From NCBI GenBank assembly GCA_958448555.1, contig CAUDEL010000008.1, positions 1-64,000 on the forward strand: DNA of 64,000 bases. The letters are read 5' to 3'. The first letter of the stretch is position 1. The number at the start of each line of letters is the position of its first letter. The notes under the pieces were generated by a model, which saw only the letters and a program-made list of their open reading frames with translations, was not told where the DNA came from and made no database searches. The stretch comes from Limiplasma sp958448555. Lineage in GTDB: Bacteria; Bacillota; Clostridia; Christensenellales; Aristaeellaceae. This document shows, piece by piece, positions 57,623-64,000 of the stretch. A program made the position numbers and the translations under genes.

Positions 57623-59077
57623 TCAGGCGTCCTCCTTTCGCGCCGCTTCGGCGATGGTGCCCACCAGCAGGCGGCTGTCCCCGCCGCACTTGGTGACCTC
57701 GGTGGGATTGATGCCCAGCTCCTCGGAGAGAATCTCCAAAACGCGCGGGCTGCAGAAGCCGCCCTGGCAGCGGCCCATGCCCGCACGGGTGCGGCGCTTG
57801 ACCGCGTCGATGGTCCGCGCGCCCACGGGGCGGCGAATCGCCGCGCGGATCTCGGCCTCGGTGACCTCCTCGCAGCGGCACACCAGCGTGCCATAGCTGG
57901 GGTCCTTTTGGACCACCGCGACCCGTTCCTCCAGCGTCATGGCATAGAAGGGCTTCTCGCGCCTGGGCGCGGGCTTCCACTCCGCCTTTTTGGAAAGGCT
58001 GTTTTCCCTTGCGATCTGCTCCACCAGCATCTGCGCGATGGCGGGTGCAGACGTGAGGCCGGGGCTTTCGATGCCCACGGTTTCATACGCGCCGGGCGCG
58101 CCCTCCACGGCGCCGATGACGAAGTCGCCGTTCGCCTCGTGCGCGCGGATGCCCGCAAACGTGGTAATCACGCTGCGCAGGCTCTCGCCCGGCCAGGTCT
58201 TGCGCGCCGCGTCCGCCACCAGCCCCAGCGCCTGGGCGGTTGTCTCCACGGCGGTGCCGTCCTCCACGTCGATGGCCGAGGGCCCCAGCAGCAGGTTTCC
58301 GTGCACCGTCGGGCTGACCAGCACGCCCTTGCCCATCTTGGTAGGTGTCTGGAACATGGTCATGGAGAAAGCGAGGGGCTTGGTGTGATCGAGCAGGTAA
58401 TATTCACCCTTGCGGGGAATGATGGTGAGCGGCTTGGGGCTGAGCATGTTGTGCAGCCGCGCCGATTCCACGCCCGCGCAGTTGACCACGATGCGGGCCT
58501 CCATCTCGCCCCGGGTGGTATCGAGCACATAGCCCGCCCCACCGGGACGAACGGACTTAACATAGGTATTGAGATGGAACTCCACGCCGTTGACCGCCGC
58601 GTGGTCCGCCAGCGCGCAGGTCAGCTCGTAGGGGCTGGTGATGCCGCTGGTGGGCGCCAGCAGCGCGCACACCACGTCGGGATTGACGTTAGGCTCCAGA
58701 GAAAGAATCTCCTCGCGCTCGATCACGCGCAGGCCTTCCACCCCGTTGGCCACGCCCTGCTCATAGAGCGTCTGAACATGGGCGCGCTCCTCCTCGGTGA
58801 AGGCCAGCACCATCGCGCCGGGCTGACCATAGGGCGCGTCCACCTCTGCGCACAGCGCCGGGTACATCCGCGCACCCTCGACGTTGAGTTTTGCCTTGAG
58901 TGTCCCGGGTTTGGCGTCGAAGCCCGCGTGCACAATGCCGCTGTTAGCCTTGCTGGCGCCCTCGGCAACGTCGCTGGCTCCCTCCAGCAGCGCCATGTCA
59001 GCCTGATACCGTGACAGGAGCCTTGCCACGGCGCAGCCCACCACACCGCCGCCGATGATGATGATGTCCTTTTTCAA
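57623..59077 (-). CDS. GlpA-like FAD-dependent glycerol-3-phosphate dehydrogenase with [2Fe-2S] domain
   Basis: Flavoprotein of 484 residues. DAO-type FAD domain: DIIIIGGGVVGCAVARLLSRY at the start, KANSGIVHAGFDAKPGTLKAKLNVEG, and GIRAHEANGDFVIG near the end of the fold. The C-terminal 90 residues are a bacterioferritin-associated ferredoxin-like domain with CRCEEVTEAEI and GRCQGGFCSP, four cysteines for a [2Fe-2S] cluster. The whole matches anaerobic GlpA-type proteins; glycerol-3-phosphate is the best guess but related hydroxyacids are possible. The start is TTG 59077 with GGAGGG six bases upstream. First of three genes. Confidence 0.87.
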   Translation of the reverse strand: MKKDIIIIGGGVVGCAVARLLSRYQADMALLEGASDVAEGASKANSGIVHAGFDAKPGTLKAKLNVEGARMYPALCAEVDAPYGQPGAMVLAFTEEERAHVQTLYEQGVANGVEGLRVIEREEILSLEPNVNPDVVCALLAPTSGITSPYELTCALADHAAVNGVEFHLNTYVKSVRPGGAGYVLDTTRGEMEARIVVNCAGVESARLHNMLSPKPLTIIPRKGEYYLLDHTKPLAFSMTMFQTPTKMGKGVLVSPTVHGNLLLGPSAIDVEDGTAVETTAQALGLVADAARKTWPGESLRSVITTFAGIRAHEANGDFVIGAVEGAPGAYETVGIESPGLTSAPAIAQMLVEQIARENSLSKKAEWKPAPRREKPFYAMTLEERVAVVQKDPSYGTLVCRCEEVTEAEIRAAIRRPVGARTIDAVKRRTRAGMGRCQGGFCSPRVLEILSEELGINPTEVTKCGGDSRLLVGTIAEAARKEDA

Positions 59078-59171
59078 TGTGAACCCTCCAAGCGTTGCGG
59101 CGCTATTTGCGCCATCTATGAGCTATTTTACCATAGAATATGAAAAAACGCCATCCCTGTGTCAAACTTTC

Positions 59172-59861
59172 TCACCGTTCCCCGGCGATCAGGCGGACCG
59201 CCTCGGCGGCCAGAAACAGCCCCGCCGCCGGCGGCACGAAGCTGACCGAGCCGGGAAGGCGTCCCCCTGTGCCGATGGCGGGTTCCAGCGAATACACGCA
59301 GCGAAGCGAGGGGATGTTTCGCTTGCGCAGGCCCTGACGCACCACGCGGCACAAGGGGCAGCCGGAGGTCTCGAAGATGTCGCCCACACGGATGAGCGTG
59401 GGGTCCAGGCGGTTGCCCATGCCCATGCAGCTTATCAGGGGGATCCCACGTTCGTAGCAGGTCTGCGCCAGGTGCAGCTTGGCCGATACGGTGTCAATGG
59501 CATCCACCACCACGCTCACATCCTGCGGGATGGGCACGGGGCTCTCCGGCAGGTAAAACGCCTCCACCGCCACGATCTCGGCATCCGGCGCCGCGTCCCG
59601 AAGGCGAGCCGAGAGCACCTGTGCCTTGGGCCTTCCCACCGTGCTCTCCAGCGCTGCGAGCTGGCGGTTGAGGTTGGAGGGCGAGACCACATCATGGTCC
59701 ACCAGCGTCAATTTGCCCACGCCGCCGCGCGCCAGCGCCTCCGCCGCGTGGCCGCCCACGCCGCCCAGCCCGAAAAGCATCACATGCGCATGCTCCAGCC
59801 GTTCCATCTGGGCCGGCGAAAGCAGCAGGGCGGTCCTTTCCAGCCGCATTTGACGGTTCAT
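59172..59861 (-). CDS. tcdA: tRNA threonylcarbamoyladenosine dehydratase
   Basis: ThiF/E1-like enzyme of 229 residues that cyclises t6A at position 37 of tRNAs to ct6A. The start MNRQMRLERTALLL is followed by the nucleotide site HVMLFGLGGVGGHAAEALARGGVGKLTLVDHDVVSPSNLNRQLAAL in pieces, and PLISCMGMGNRLDPT is the TcdA/CsdL signature. A CPLCRVV motif lies further on. I start at ATG 59861 (AAGGAGG upstream); the longer frame to 59912 is not supported. Single gene. Confidence 0.9.
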   Translation of the reverse strand: MNRQMRLERTALLLSPAQMERLEHAHVMLFGLGGVGGHAAEALARGGVGKLTLVDHDVVSPSNLNRQLAALESTVGRPKAQVLSARLRDAAPDAEIVAVEAFYLPESPVPIPQDVSVVVDAIDTVSAKLHLAQTCYERGIPLISCMGMGNRLDPTLIRVGDIFETSGCPLCRVVRQGLRKRNIPSLRCVYSLEPAIGTGGRLPGSVSFVPPAAGLFLAAEAVRLIAGER

Positions 59862-59942
59862 CCCGCTCCCTCCTTCTCTCCCCGGATGATACCATAAAGC
59901 CATGGCGCGCACAAGCGTCCTGTTCTTTTGCTGTACCGCGTC

Positions 59943-59971
59943 TTGTCAAGGCCCCACAAACCCGATACAAT
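59943..59971 (+). promoter_or_regulatory. Promoter of icd
   Basis: -35 TTGTCA (59943-59948), 17-bp spacer, -10 TACAAT (59966-59971). Confidence 0.8.
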
Positions 59972-60026
59972 AGCCTTGGACCTTCCGTATGGGTCGAAAT
60001 ACATCTTCAAAAGGGATGGGATCGGT

Positions 60027-61229
60027 TTGGAAAAGATTTTGATGAAAACGCCGCTGGTAGAGATGGACGGCGACGAAATGACCCGCATCCTGTGGCAGAA
60101 GATCAAGGACAAGCTGATTCTGCCCTACGTGGATCTCAGGACCGAATACTACGACCTTGGCCTTCGCCACCGCGACGAGACGGATGACCGCGTGACCGTG
60201 GAGAGCGCCGAGGCGACCCTCAGATACGGCGTGGCGGTCAAGTGCGCCACCATCACCCCCAACGCCCAGCGCGTGGAAGAGTACGGCCTCAAGCAGATGT
60301 GGAAAAGCCCCAACGGCACCATCCGCGCCATTTTGGACGGCACGGTGTTCCGCGCGCCGGTGGTGGTCAAGGGGATCTCTCCCTGTGTGCGCAACTGGGA
60401 AAAGCCCATCACCATCGCCCGCCACGCCTACGGGGACGTGTACAAAAATACCGAGTATCGCGTGCCCGGCCCCGGCAGGGCCGAGCTGTGCTTCACCGGC
60501 GAGGACGGCGCGGAGAGCCGGCAGACCGTCATGCAGTTTGAGGGTCCCGGCATTTTGCAGGGCCAGCACAACACGGACCGCAGCATCGCTTCCTTCGCCC
60601 GCAGCTGCTTTAACTACGCCCTGTCGGTCAGGCAGGATCTGTGGTTCTCCACCAAGGATACCATCTCCAAGATCTACGACCACCGCTTCAAGGACATCTT
60701 TGCCGAGCTGTACGAAACCGAGTTCAAGGCCGCCTTTGAGGCCGCGGGCATCGAGTATTTCTACACGCTGATCGACGATGCGGTGGCCCGCGTCATCCGC
60801 AGCCGCGGCGGCTTCATCTGGGCGCTGAAAAACTATGATGGCGACGTGATGAGCGACATGATCGCCACGGCCTTCGGCAGCCTGGCCATGATGACCAGCG
60901 TACTCGTCTCTCCCGGCGGCCAGTTTGAGTACGAGGCCGCGCACGGCACCGTGACGCGCCATTACTACCGCTACCTAAAAGGCGAGGAAACCAGCACCAA
61001 CCCCGTGGCCACGATCTTCGCCTGGACGGGCGCGCTGCGCAAGCGCGGCGAATTGGACGGGCTTTCGGACCTGTGCGCCTTTGCGGACCGTCTGGAGAAA
61101 GCCACGCTGGCGACCATCGAGGGCGGGCGCATGACCAAGGACCTGGTATCGCTCTATGAGGGCGAGGCCACGGGCCTCAACAGCGACGCCTTCCTGGACG
61201 CCATCGCCCAGACGCTGGAAAGCCTGTAA
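60027..61229 (+). CDS. icd: NADP-dependent isocitrate dehydrogenase (eukaryote-like type)
   Basis: Oxidatively decarboxylates isocitrate to 2-oxoglutarate, here most likely to supply glutamate synthesis in an anaerobe. The 400-residue sequence belongs to the homodimeric type resembling eukaryotic IDH1/2: KTPLVEMDGDEMTRILWQKIKDKLILPYVDL, KSPNGTIRAILDGTVFRAPVV (substrate-binding Ser and Arg region), YTLIDDAVARVIRSRGGFIWALKNYDGDVMSD, and AAHGTVTRHYYRYLKGEETSTNPVATIFAW for NADP. I use TTG 60027 because family members begin M-E-K-I-x-M; ATG 60042 is the alternative. A terminator follows. Confidence 0.95.
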   Translation: MEKILMKTPLVEMDGDEMTRILWQKIKDKLILPYVDLRTEYYDLGLRHRDETDDRVTVESAEATLRYGVAVKCATITPNAQRVEEYGLKQMWKSPNGTIRAILDGTVFRAPVVVKGISPCVRNWEKPITIARHAYGDVYKNTEYRVPGPGRAELCFTGEDGAESRQTVMQFEGPGILQGQHNTDRSIASFARSCFNYALSVRQDLWFSTKDTISKIYDHRFKDIFAELYETEFKAAFEAAGIEYFYTLIDDAVARVIRSRGGFIWALKNYDGDVMSDMIATAFGSLAMMTSVLVSPGGQFEYEAAHGTVTRHYYRYLKGEETSTNPVATIFAWTGALRKRGELDGLSDLCAFADRLEKATLATIEGGRMTKDLVSLYEGEATGLNSDAFLDAIAQTLESL

Positions 61230-61242
61230 GCTCAGAAATGCC

Positions 61243-61281
61243 GCGCCGCGGGGGAACATGGGTTTCTCCGCGGCGCTTTTT
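61243..61281 (+). terminator. Terminator of icd
   Basis: A 9-bp stem GCGCCGCGG/CCGCGGCGC (61243-61251 with 61268-61276), 16-nt loop, then five T. Confidence 0.85.
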
Positions 61282-61371
61282 GGTTGGAAAAGCATGAGGC
61301 TTTCATTAGAAAAGGAAAGGCCGCTTTTCTTTCCCCGTCCCGGATGCTATACTGATGCCGGGGTGAGAAAG

Positions 61372-61737
61372 ATGAACTTCTTAGGCAATGTCGTCTGGTT
61401 TCTTTTCGCGGGCCTGTGGCAGGGTCTTGGCTGGCTGGTCGCCGGCCTCTTATGGAGCGTGACCATCGTGGGCATCCCGGTGGGCCGCCAGTGCTTCAAG
61501 CTGGCCGCGCTGTGGTTCTGTCCCTTCGGGCGGGACGTAGAAGCCGGCGGCGGTATTCCGTCCTTTCTGATGAACGTGCTTTGGCTTCTTTTCAGCGGCC
61601 TGTGGCTGGCCCTTGCCGCCACGCTCAACGGCCTGCTGCTTTGCCTGACGGTGGTTGGCATCCCCTTCGGCCTTCAGTGCTTCAAGCTGGCCCGCCTGTC
61701 GCTTTCGCCCTTTGGCGCGCGCATCCTCTGCAGGTAG
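61372..61737 (+). CDS. YccF-domain membrane protein
   Basis: Small membrane protein of 121 residues made of two copies of the YccF domain: NVVWFLFAGLWQGLGWLVAGLLWSVTIVGIPVGRQCFKLAALWFCPFG and NVLWLLFSGLWLALAATLNGLLLCLTVVGIPFGLQCFKLARLSLSPFG. The repeat N.vW.lf.GLW and VGIP.G.QCFKLA..s..PFG is plain by eye. Four hydrophobic segments are expected. The function is unknown. A -10 box TATACT lies at 61348-61353. Its stop is 1 bp from that of the convergent antiporter gene. Confidence 0.9.
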   Translation: MNFLGNVVWFLFAGLWQGLGWLVAGLLWSVTIVGIPVGRQCFKLAALWFCPFGRDVEAGGGIPSFLMNVLWLLFSGLWLALAATLNGLLLCLTVVGIPFGLQCFKLARLSLSPFGARILCR

Positions 61738-61738
61738 C

Positions 61739-63214
61739 CTATCCCCTATGGTAGCTCCCCGCCTCGCGGCGCACGGCCCACATCCGCTCGCCCGCGCCGG
61801 CCCATCTGATCTTTTTTTTCGGCTCCGCCACCGAAATCGGCCGTCCGTCCGGGACGGCCTTTTTGCCCTTCTTCCCGGAGGCCGGCTTGCTCTCCCCCTT
61901 GCGTTCCTTTCCTTCCTTGCCCTCGCGCTGGCCCTTGGCCGGCTTTTCCTGCTTTTCGACCTTCTCGGTTTTTTCGGCCTTTACCGGCTTGGCCGGAGGC
62001 TGGAGCGCGCCCTGCATCCCCGGCACCGCGCCGGAGAGGAACAGCGCCTTTCTGGCGCACACCGGGCCGATCATCTCATAGAGCACCGAGGAGGAGAGGA
62101 TGATGGTGCTCAGCAGCGCGCCGGATTCCTCCGGCAAAATGCGCTGGGCCAGAACGGCCAGGCCGATGCTCACGCCCGCCTGGGGGATGAGGGCCAGTCC
62201 CAGATAGCGCCGCACCCCCACCGGCATGCCCGTGAGGCGCGCGCCGAGCCAGGATCCCAAAAACTTGCCGGCGATGCGAACGGCGAAGTAGGCCGCGCCG
62301 ATGATGCCGACGGTTGCCAGGGATTCCAGGTCCAAACGCATGCCGCTCAAGACAAAGAACATGACGTTGATGGGCGGCGTCACGCGGCTGACCTGCTTAA
62401 AGAGCGTCTTGTCGCCGCAGACGTTGGCATAGGTCGCGCCCAGCAGCATGCAGCCCAGCAGCGGCGATACGTCCAGCGCCGCGCAGCCGGCGGCGATGAA
62501 AAACACGAAGGCGCACGTCAGAACCAGCCGATGGTCGGACGAACGGCCGTTGAGCAGCACGCACAGAAGCCGTCCCAGCAGGTAGGCCGCCAGCAGCACG
62601 CCCGCGTTGATCGCTATCGGCGTGAGCACGCTCTGCCAGTCCACCACCTGCGTTTCCGTGCCGGAAGCGATGGCCGCGCACACGCTGAAGGCCAGCAGCG
62701 CCACCGCGTCGTCCATGGCCACCACCTGCACCAGCGTGTTTACAAACGGGCCCTTGGCGCGGTACTGACGGATGGTCATCAGGCTCGAGGCCGGCGCCGT
62801 AGCCGAACCGATGGCGCCCAGCAGCAGCGAAAACGGCAGGGAGAGATGCAAGACCGTGAGCATGAAGGCCGTGACCACCGCCGCCGTGACCAGCGCCTCC
62901 ATGAGCGTCAGCACGATCACCTTTGAGCCCTGCTGCTTGAGCCTATCCAGCCGGAGGTAGCGGCCCACGCCAAAGGCGATGAAAGCCAGGGCGACGTCGG
63001 TGACGAACTCCATCCCGCTGGTGATATCCGCGGGGATCAGGTCCAGCGCGTACGGGCCGATGGCCACGCCCGCCAGAATATAGCCCGTGACGTTGGGCAG
63101 CTTGAGCACCTTGGTGACACGCGACATCAGAAAACCCGCCAGCCACAGGATCGTCACCGCCACCAGTATCCTGGCCGCTGGGCTGATCGTCAGAAATACG
63201 TCCTTCAAGGCCAA
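61739..63214 (-). CDS. CPA2-type cation:proton antiporter with basic low-complexity tail
   Basis: Sodium- or potassium/proton antiporter of 491 residues. About twelve transmembrane segments occupy residues 10-395: LKLPNVTGYILAGVAIGPYAL, AFGVGRYLRLDRL, GAIGSATAPASSLMTIRQYRAKGPFVNTLVQVVAMDDAVALLAF (with the ion-site Asp pair) and GLALIPQAGVSIGLAVLAQRIL. No NAD-binding TrkA_N domain is present. The last 80 residues are a Lys/Glu/Pro-rich tail (KAEKTEKVEKQEKPAKGQ), probably cytoplasmic and disordered. The start is TTG 63214. It is divergent from a LysR-type regulator that may control it. Confidence 0.85.
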   Translation of the reverse strand: MALKDVFLTISPAARILVAVTILWLAGFLMSRVTKVLKLPNVTGYILAGVAIGPYALDLIPADITSGMEFVTDVALAFIAFGVGRYLRLDRLKQQGSKVIVLTLMEALVTAAVVTAFMLTVLHLSLPFSLLLGAIGSATAPASSLMTIRQYRAKGPFVNTLVQVVAMDDAVALLAFSVCAAIASGTETQVVDWQSVLTPIAINAGVLLAAYLLGRLLCVLLNGRSSDHRLVLTCAFVFFIAAGCAALDVSPLLGCMLLGATYANVCGDKTLFKQVSRVTPPINVMFFVLSGMRLDLESLATVGIIGAAYFAVRIAGKFLGSWLGARLTGMPVGVRRYLGLALIPQAGVSIGLAVLAQRILPEESGALLSTIILSSSVLYEMIGPVCARKALFLSGAVPGMQGALQPPAKPVKAEKTEKVEKQEKPAKGQREGKEGKERKGESKPASGKKGKKAVPDGRPISVAEPKKKIRWAGAGERMWAVRREAGSYHRG

Positions 63215-63262
63215 TCACCCTTTCCCCATCCTTTTTTTATCACCCGCCGGATGATGGGGTTG

Positions 63263-63291
63263 ATTGTAACAGCCAAATGTGATAAAATCAA
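63263..63291 (-). promoter_or_regulatory. Promoter of the antiporter gene
   Basis: Minus strand: -35 TTGATT (63286-63291), 17-bp spacer, -10 TACAAT (63263-63268). The AT-rich divergent region 63215-63368 is where a LysR-type protein would be expected to bind. Confidence 0.75.
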
Positions 63292-63368
63292 ATGATGAAA
63301 ATTAATGTTTGTGTCAAAATTTTTGATATTAAACCCGACTTTCGCTACATAGCAGGGAGGCAGCGCTG

Positions 63369-64000
63369 ATGATTGACCCCAAACTCAAAACATTGCTATG
63401 CGTTGTAAAGGAAGGCTCATATACAAAAGCTGCCGATGTTCTGGCCCTGTCCCAACCGGCGGTGAGCTATCATGTCCGTCAGCTGGAAGATGAAATCGGC
63501 ATTAAGATTTTTTATAAGAATCAAAAAAAATTGACGCTTACTCCTGAGGGTGAAGTGCTCCTCAAATACGCCCGGCGGCTGGAAGCCATCAGCGACAGCG
63601 CGCGGCGCGCCCTGGCGGATGTGAAACAGCAGCTGCGCCACTTCACCGTGGGCATCACCCCGAGCTGCGGCGAGGCCCTCATCGGGCGCGTGTTCAGCAG
63701 CTATTGCAGCGCGCATCCCCACACCAACATCAGCATCGTCACCGACACCATGGAGCAGCTCTGCGACCGCCTGGGCAACTATGAGCTGGACTTCGCCATC
63801 GTGGACGGCTCCGTGTCGCTCAAGCACTGCCACACGGAACTGCTGGACCTGGATTACCTGTGCGTGGTCATGTCGCCGCGGCATGCCCTGGCCAAGCGCA
63901 GCGCCATCACCCTGGAGGAGCTCAAGGCGCAGAGCCTGATCCTGCGGCGCGAGGACGCGGGCACGCGCCGCCTGTTTGAGAGCAGCCTGGCGGGCCACAT
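63369..64000 (+). CDS. LysR-family transcriptional regulator, 3' end outside window
   Basis: The first 210 residues are visible. The N-terminal winged helix is standard: LKTLLCVVKEGSYTKAADVLALSQPAVSYHVRQLEDEIGIKIFYKNQKKLTLTPEGEVLL in parts. The effector domain begins at about 90 (FTVGITPSCGEALIGRVFSSYC) and continues with ELDFAIVDGSVSLKHCHTELLDLDYLCVVMSPRHALA. GGGAGG lies nine bases before the ATG. The divergent placement next to the antiporter suggests local control; the effector is unknown. Confidence 0.92.
   Translation, partial: MIDPKLKTLLCVVKEGSYTKAADVLALSQPAVSYHVRQLEDEIGIKIFYKNQKKLTLTPEGEVLLKYARRLEAISDSARRALADVKQQLRHFTVGITPSCGEALIGRVFSSYCSAHPHTNISIVTDTMEQLCDRLGNYELDFAIVDGSVSLKHCHTELLDLDYLCVVMSPRHALAKRSAITLEELKAQSLILRREDAGTRRLFESSLAGH

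Noticed and set aside
63323..63351. Promoter for the LysR gene (TTGATA, 17 bp, TACATA)
   Set aside because: The hexamers and spacing fit, but the start site would fall on the ribosome-binding site at 63354-63359, leaving almost no leader. Not claimed as a feature.

Overview
The window comes from a high-GC, Gram-positive, endospore-forming anaerobe, most likely a member of the Clostridia. The evidence is a complete spoIIIA operon, a CIRCE/HrcA-controlled heat-shock operon, a tyrosine T-box leader, lipobox and signal-peptide exports without outer-membrane genes, a zinc-ribbon protein of the clostridial CD1247 type, and an ATP synthase c subunit with Na+-type ligands. Genus cannot be read from the sequence. 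The DNA is dense housekeeping chromosome. I see no prophage, insertion sequence with transposase, CRISPR array, rRNA or tRNA.

Layout. 1-3323: dnaK (cut by the window edge), grpE and hrcA on the minus strand behind a perfect CIRCE operator. 3358-9000: a WYL regulator fused to a zinc ribbon, a LytTR/DUF3021 pair, a methyltransferase and a two-gene ABC exporter. 9176-16276: the full F-type ATP synthase operon atpIBEFHAGDC, closed by a terminator shared with convergent upp. 17078-22367: a PucR-like regulator, a lipoprotein S41 protease, then a TM1266-like regulator leading a NitT/TauT-type ABC transporter behind an unusual leader with a nine-codon reading frame and an attenuator-like hairpin. 22377-26229: a large exported peptidoglycan-binding protein and a divergent CapA-like protein. 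26300-29545: a cytoplasmic alpha-amylase, ROK kinase and SIS protein. 29915-33465: a ribose-type sugar ABC transporter. 33465-38212: hemW, a DUF1622 protein and two large membrane proteins. 38190-43442: spoIIIAA-AH preceded by an exported L,D-transpeptidase. 43527-47366: a DUF134/NifX fusion with its own palindromic operator, an AT-richer membrane-protein gene, a YaiI protein and an exported EEP-family phosphatase. 47494-49605: a Xaa-Pro peptidase, efp and the CD1247-like protein. 49608-54532: a Tyr T-box followed by an aminotransferase, tyrS, yigZ and both subunits of L-serine dehydratase in one tightly packed unit. 54770-59077: a degenerate VanY-like exported protein and a GlpA/FAD-oxidoreductase/DUF1667 trio. 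59172-64000: tcdA, an NADP-type isocitrate dehydrogenase, a YccF protein, a CPA2-type antiporter and a divergent LysR regulator cut by the window edge.

The two most unusual things are non-coding. Two related 200-bp multi-hairpin segments (about 29562-29767 and 54566-54740) each sit between two direct copies of a different gene-end terminator, as if the element inserts into terminators and duplicates the stem-loop. The leader at 19517-19728 has the layout of a peptide-coupled attenuator. Protein-level oddities are a SpoIIIAG lacking its usual insertion, a VanY-like protein that has lost its zinc ligands, and an AtpE with two carboxylates in the ion site, which predicts sodium coupling.
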